Positions 63,629 to 64,000 of a stretch of 64,000 nt of DNA are shown here, piece after piece. The number at the start of each line of letters is the position of its first letter. Position 1 is the stretch's first letter. The position numbers were made by a program, and so were the translations under genes. Origin of the DNA: Methanolobus halotolerans (GTDB taxonomy: Archaea; Halobacteriota; Methanosarcinia; Methanosarcinales; Methanosarcinaceae); the NCBI RefSeq assembly GCF_004745425.1, contig NZ_PGGK01000005.1, positions 1-64,000 of the forward strand, read 5' to 3'. The notes under the pieces were generated by a model that was not told the origin of the DNA, made no database searches, and was given only the letters and a program-made list of their open reading frames with translations.

Positions 63629-63714
63629 AGCATTCAGACTATAATAATAAATTTAATCGATTTGCAATATATATAAGAGTATATGTATACGGCAAAAGTC
63701 TGTTTTCTGAAAAA

Positions 63715-63736
63715 AACATTGTTACGTAACAATGTT
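63715..63736. promoter_or_regulatory. 22-bp perfect palindrome
   Basis: AACATTGTTAC/GTAACAATGTT (63715-63736) is a perfect dyad, 116 bases upstream of the small ORF at 63852 and 87 bases after the thioesterase. Its symmetry without a loop favours a dimeric DNA-binding protein site over a terminator. Confidence 0.55.
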
Positions 63737-63851
63737 ACCTTTACTTTTATAAGTTCTGTAATCTATATATTCTTATAGAAGCTTATCTGTATCTAAAAGC
63801 TTTATGAAAAAATGTAATTATCAGTCAGAGTTGGGGGGGTGCAAAGAAAAT

Positions 63852-63932
63852 ATGAGTATCAAGAAGATGATTGCGATGGCTATAGCTAGTGTACTGGCAT
63901 CAAAGGTATTTAAAAAAATGGGGAAGCGTTGA
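63852..63932 (+). CDS. 26-residue basic small protein
   Basis: A short frame reads MSIKKMIAMAIASVLASKVF plus KKMGKR and a stop: a hydrophobic core with lysine-rich ends, like a small amphipathic or membrane peptide. A G-run RBS (GGGGGGGTG) is placed about ten bases upstream, which supports translation. A perfect palindrome lies upstream. No family is recognised. Confidence 0.4.
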   Translation: MSIKKMIAMAIASVLASKVFKKMGKR

Positions 63933-64000
63933 TCAGAACTTCCTTATTTCCTTATTCTTCTTTATTATATCTATTTTGAACTTTTTTTTGGTTTTTCAAT

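Overview
The window looks like chromosomal DNA of a methylotrophic methanogen of the Methanosarcinaceae (Methanolobus, Methanococcoides or Methanomethylovorans type; genus not provable from sequence alone). The reasons are archaeal core genes (aIF1A, LSm, TRAM, MptE, DUF373, a DUF5814-type helicase, an archaeal PEP-carboxylase fragment), an A1:U72 tRNA-Gln, and methylcobamide:CoM methyltransferase (MtaA/MtbA) genes next to Msr-type (DUF1724) regulators. Many genes show ribosome binding sites of the GGAGGTGAT type.

Layout. 1-4000: an IS end, a pair of bacterial-type PH proteins, a phasin-like protein and a truncated, frameshifted ferritin-like gene. 4089-7193 (minus): a sulfur-handling operon, tusA - dsrE-like - cysteine desulfurase - IscU/MIP18 fusion - DUF2284, in which the desulfurase lacks its PLP lysine. 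7365-10851: PPP phosphatase, alkaline-phosphatase-superfamily protein and MFS transporter. 10852-13300: about 2.4 kb of very AT-rich DNA without genes, carrying an 81-bp tandem repeat. 13301-15180: zinc-ribbon protein, two small HTH-like proteins, and tRNA-Gln followed by a decayed integrase. 15240-19640: two copies of a three-hairpin structure with compensatory base changes, an Msr-like regulator, a small membrane protein and two zinc methyltransferases. 19750-28625: IS debris, TIR-zinc ribbon protein, wHTH gene, gamma-carbonic anhydrase, a cysteine-free MsrA homologue, two further Msr-like regulators with a partial tandem duplication, tRNA-Leu and an MBL-fold protein.

28887-38000: BCCT transporter with an overlapping partner gene, DJ-1 protein, debris of glycosylation genes, an ATPase-MscS gene pair, a secreted sugar-dehydrogenase-like lipoprotein and a PfkB kinase. 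38277-40400: purC, wHTH, purE and a PEP-carboxylase stub. 40479-55844: membrane-tethered UvrD helicase, DEAD-box helicase, tRNA-Glu, HTH with a four-cysteine tail, LSm, DUF3467, large SF2 helicase, a KaiC-like protein without a P-loop, MTA/MTI phosphorylase, DUF373, MptE and IleS. 55946-64000: PAS/GAF histidine kinase, TRAM protein, aIF1A with an apparent CTG start, DEAD-box helicase, a frameshifted small gene, a membrane-anchored Lon-type protease, an IS630 remnant, a hotdog thioesterase and a 26-residue ORF.

Together this is housekeeping DNA (IleS, RNA helicases, purine and pterin enzymes) interleaved with an accessory zone (about 10-34 kb) shaped by insertion elements, gene decay and duplication of methyltransferase regulators. 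Several reading frames (3.8, 4.6, 20.0, 21.4, 33.26, 61.4 kb) are broken by single-base shifts. Some, in homopolymers, could be assembly errors rather than biology.
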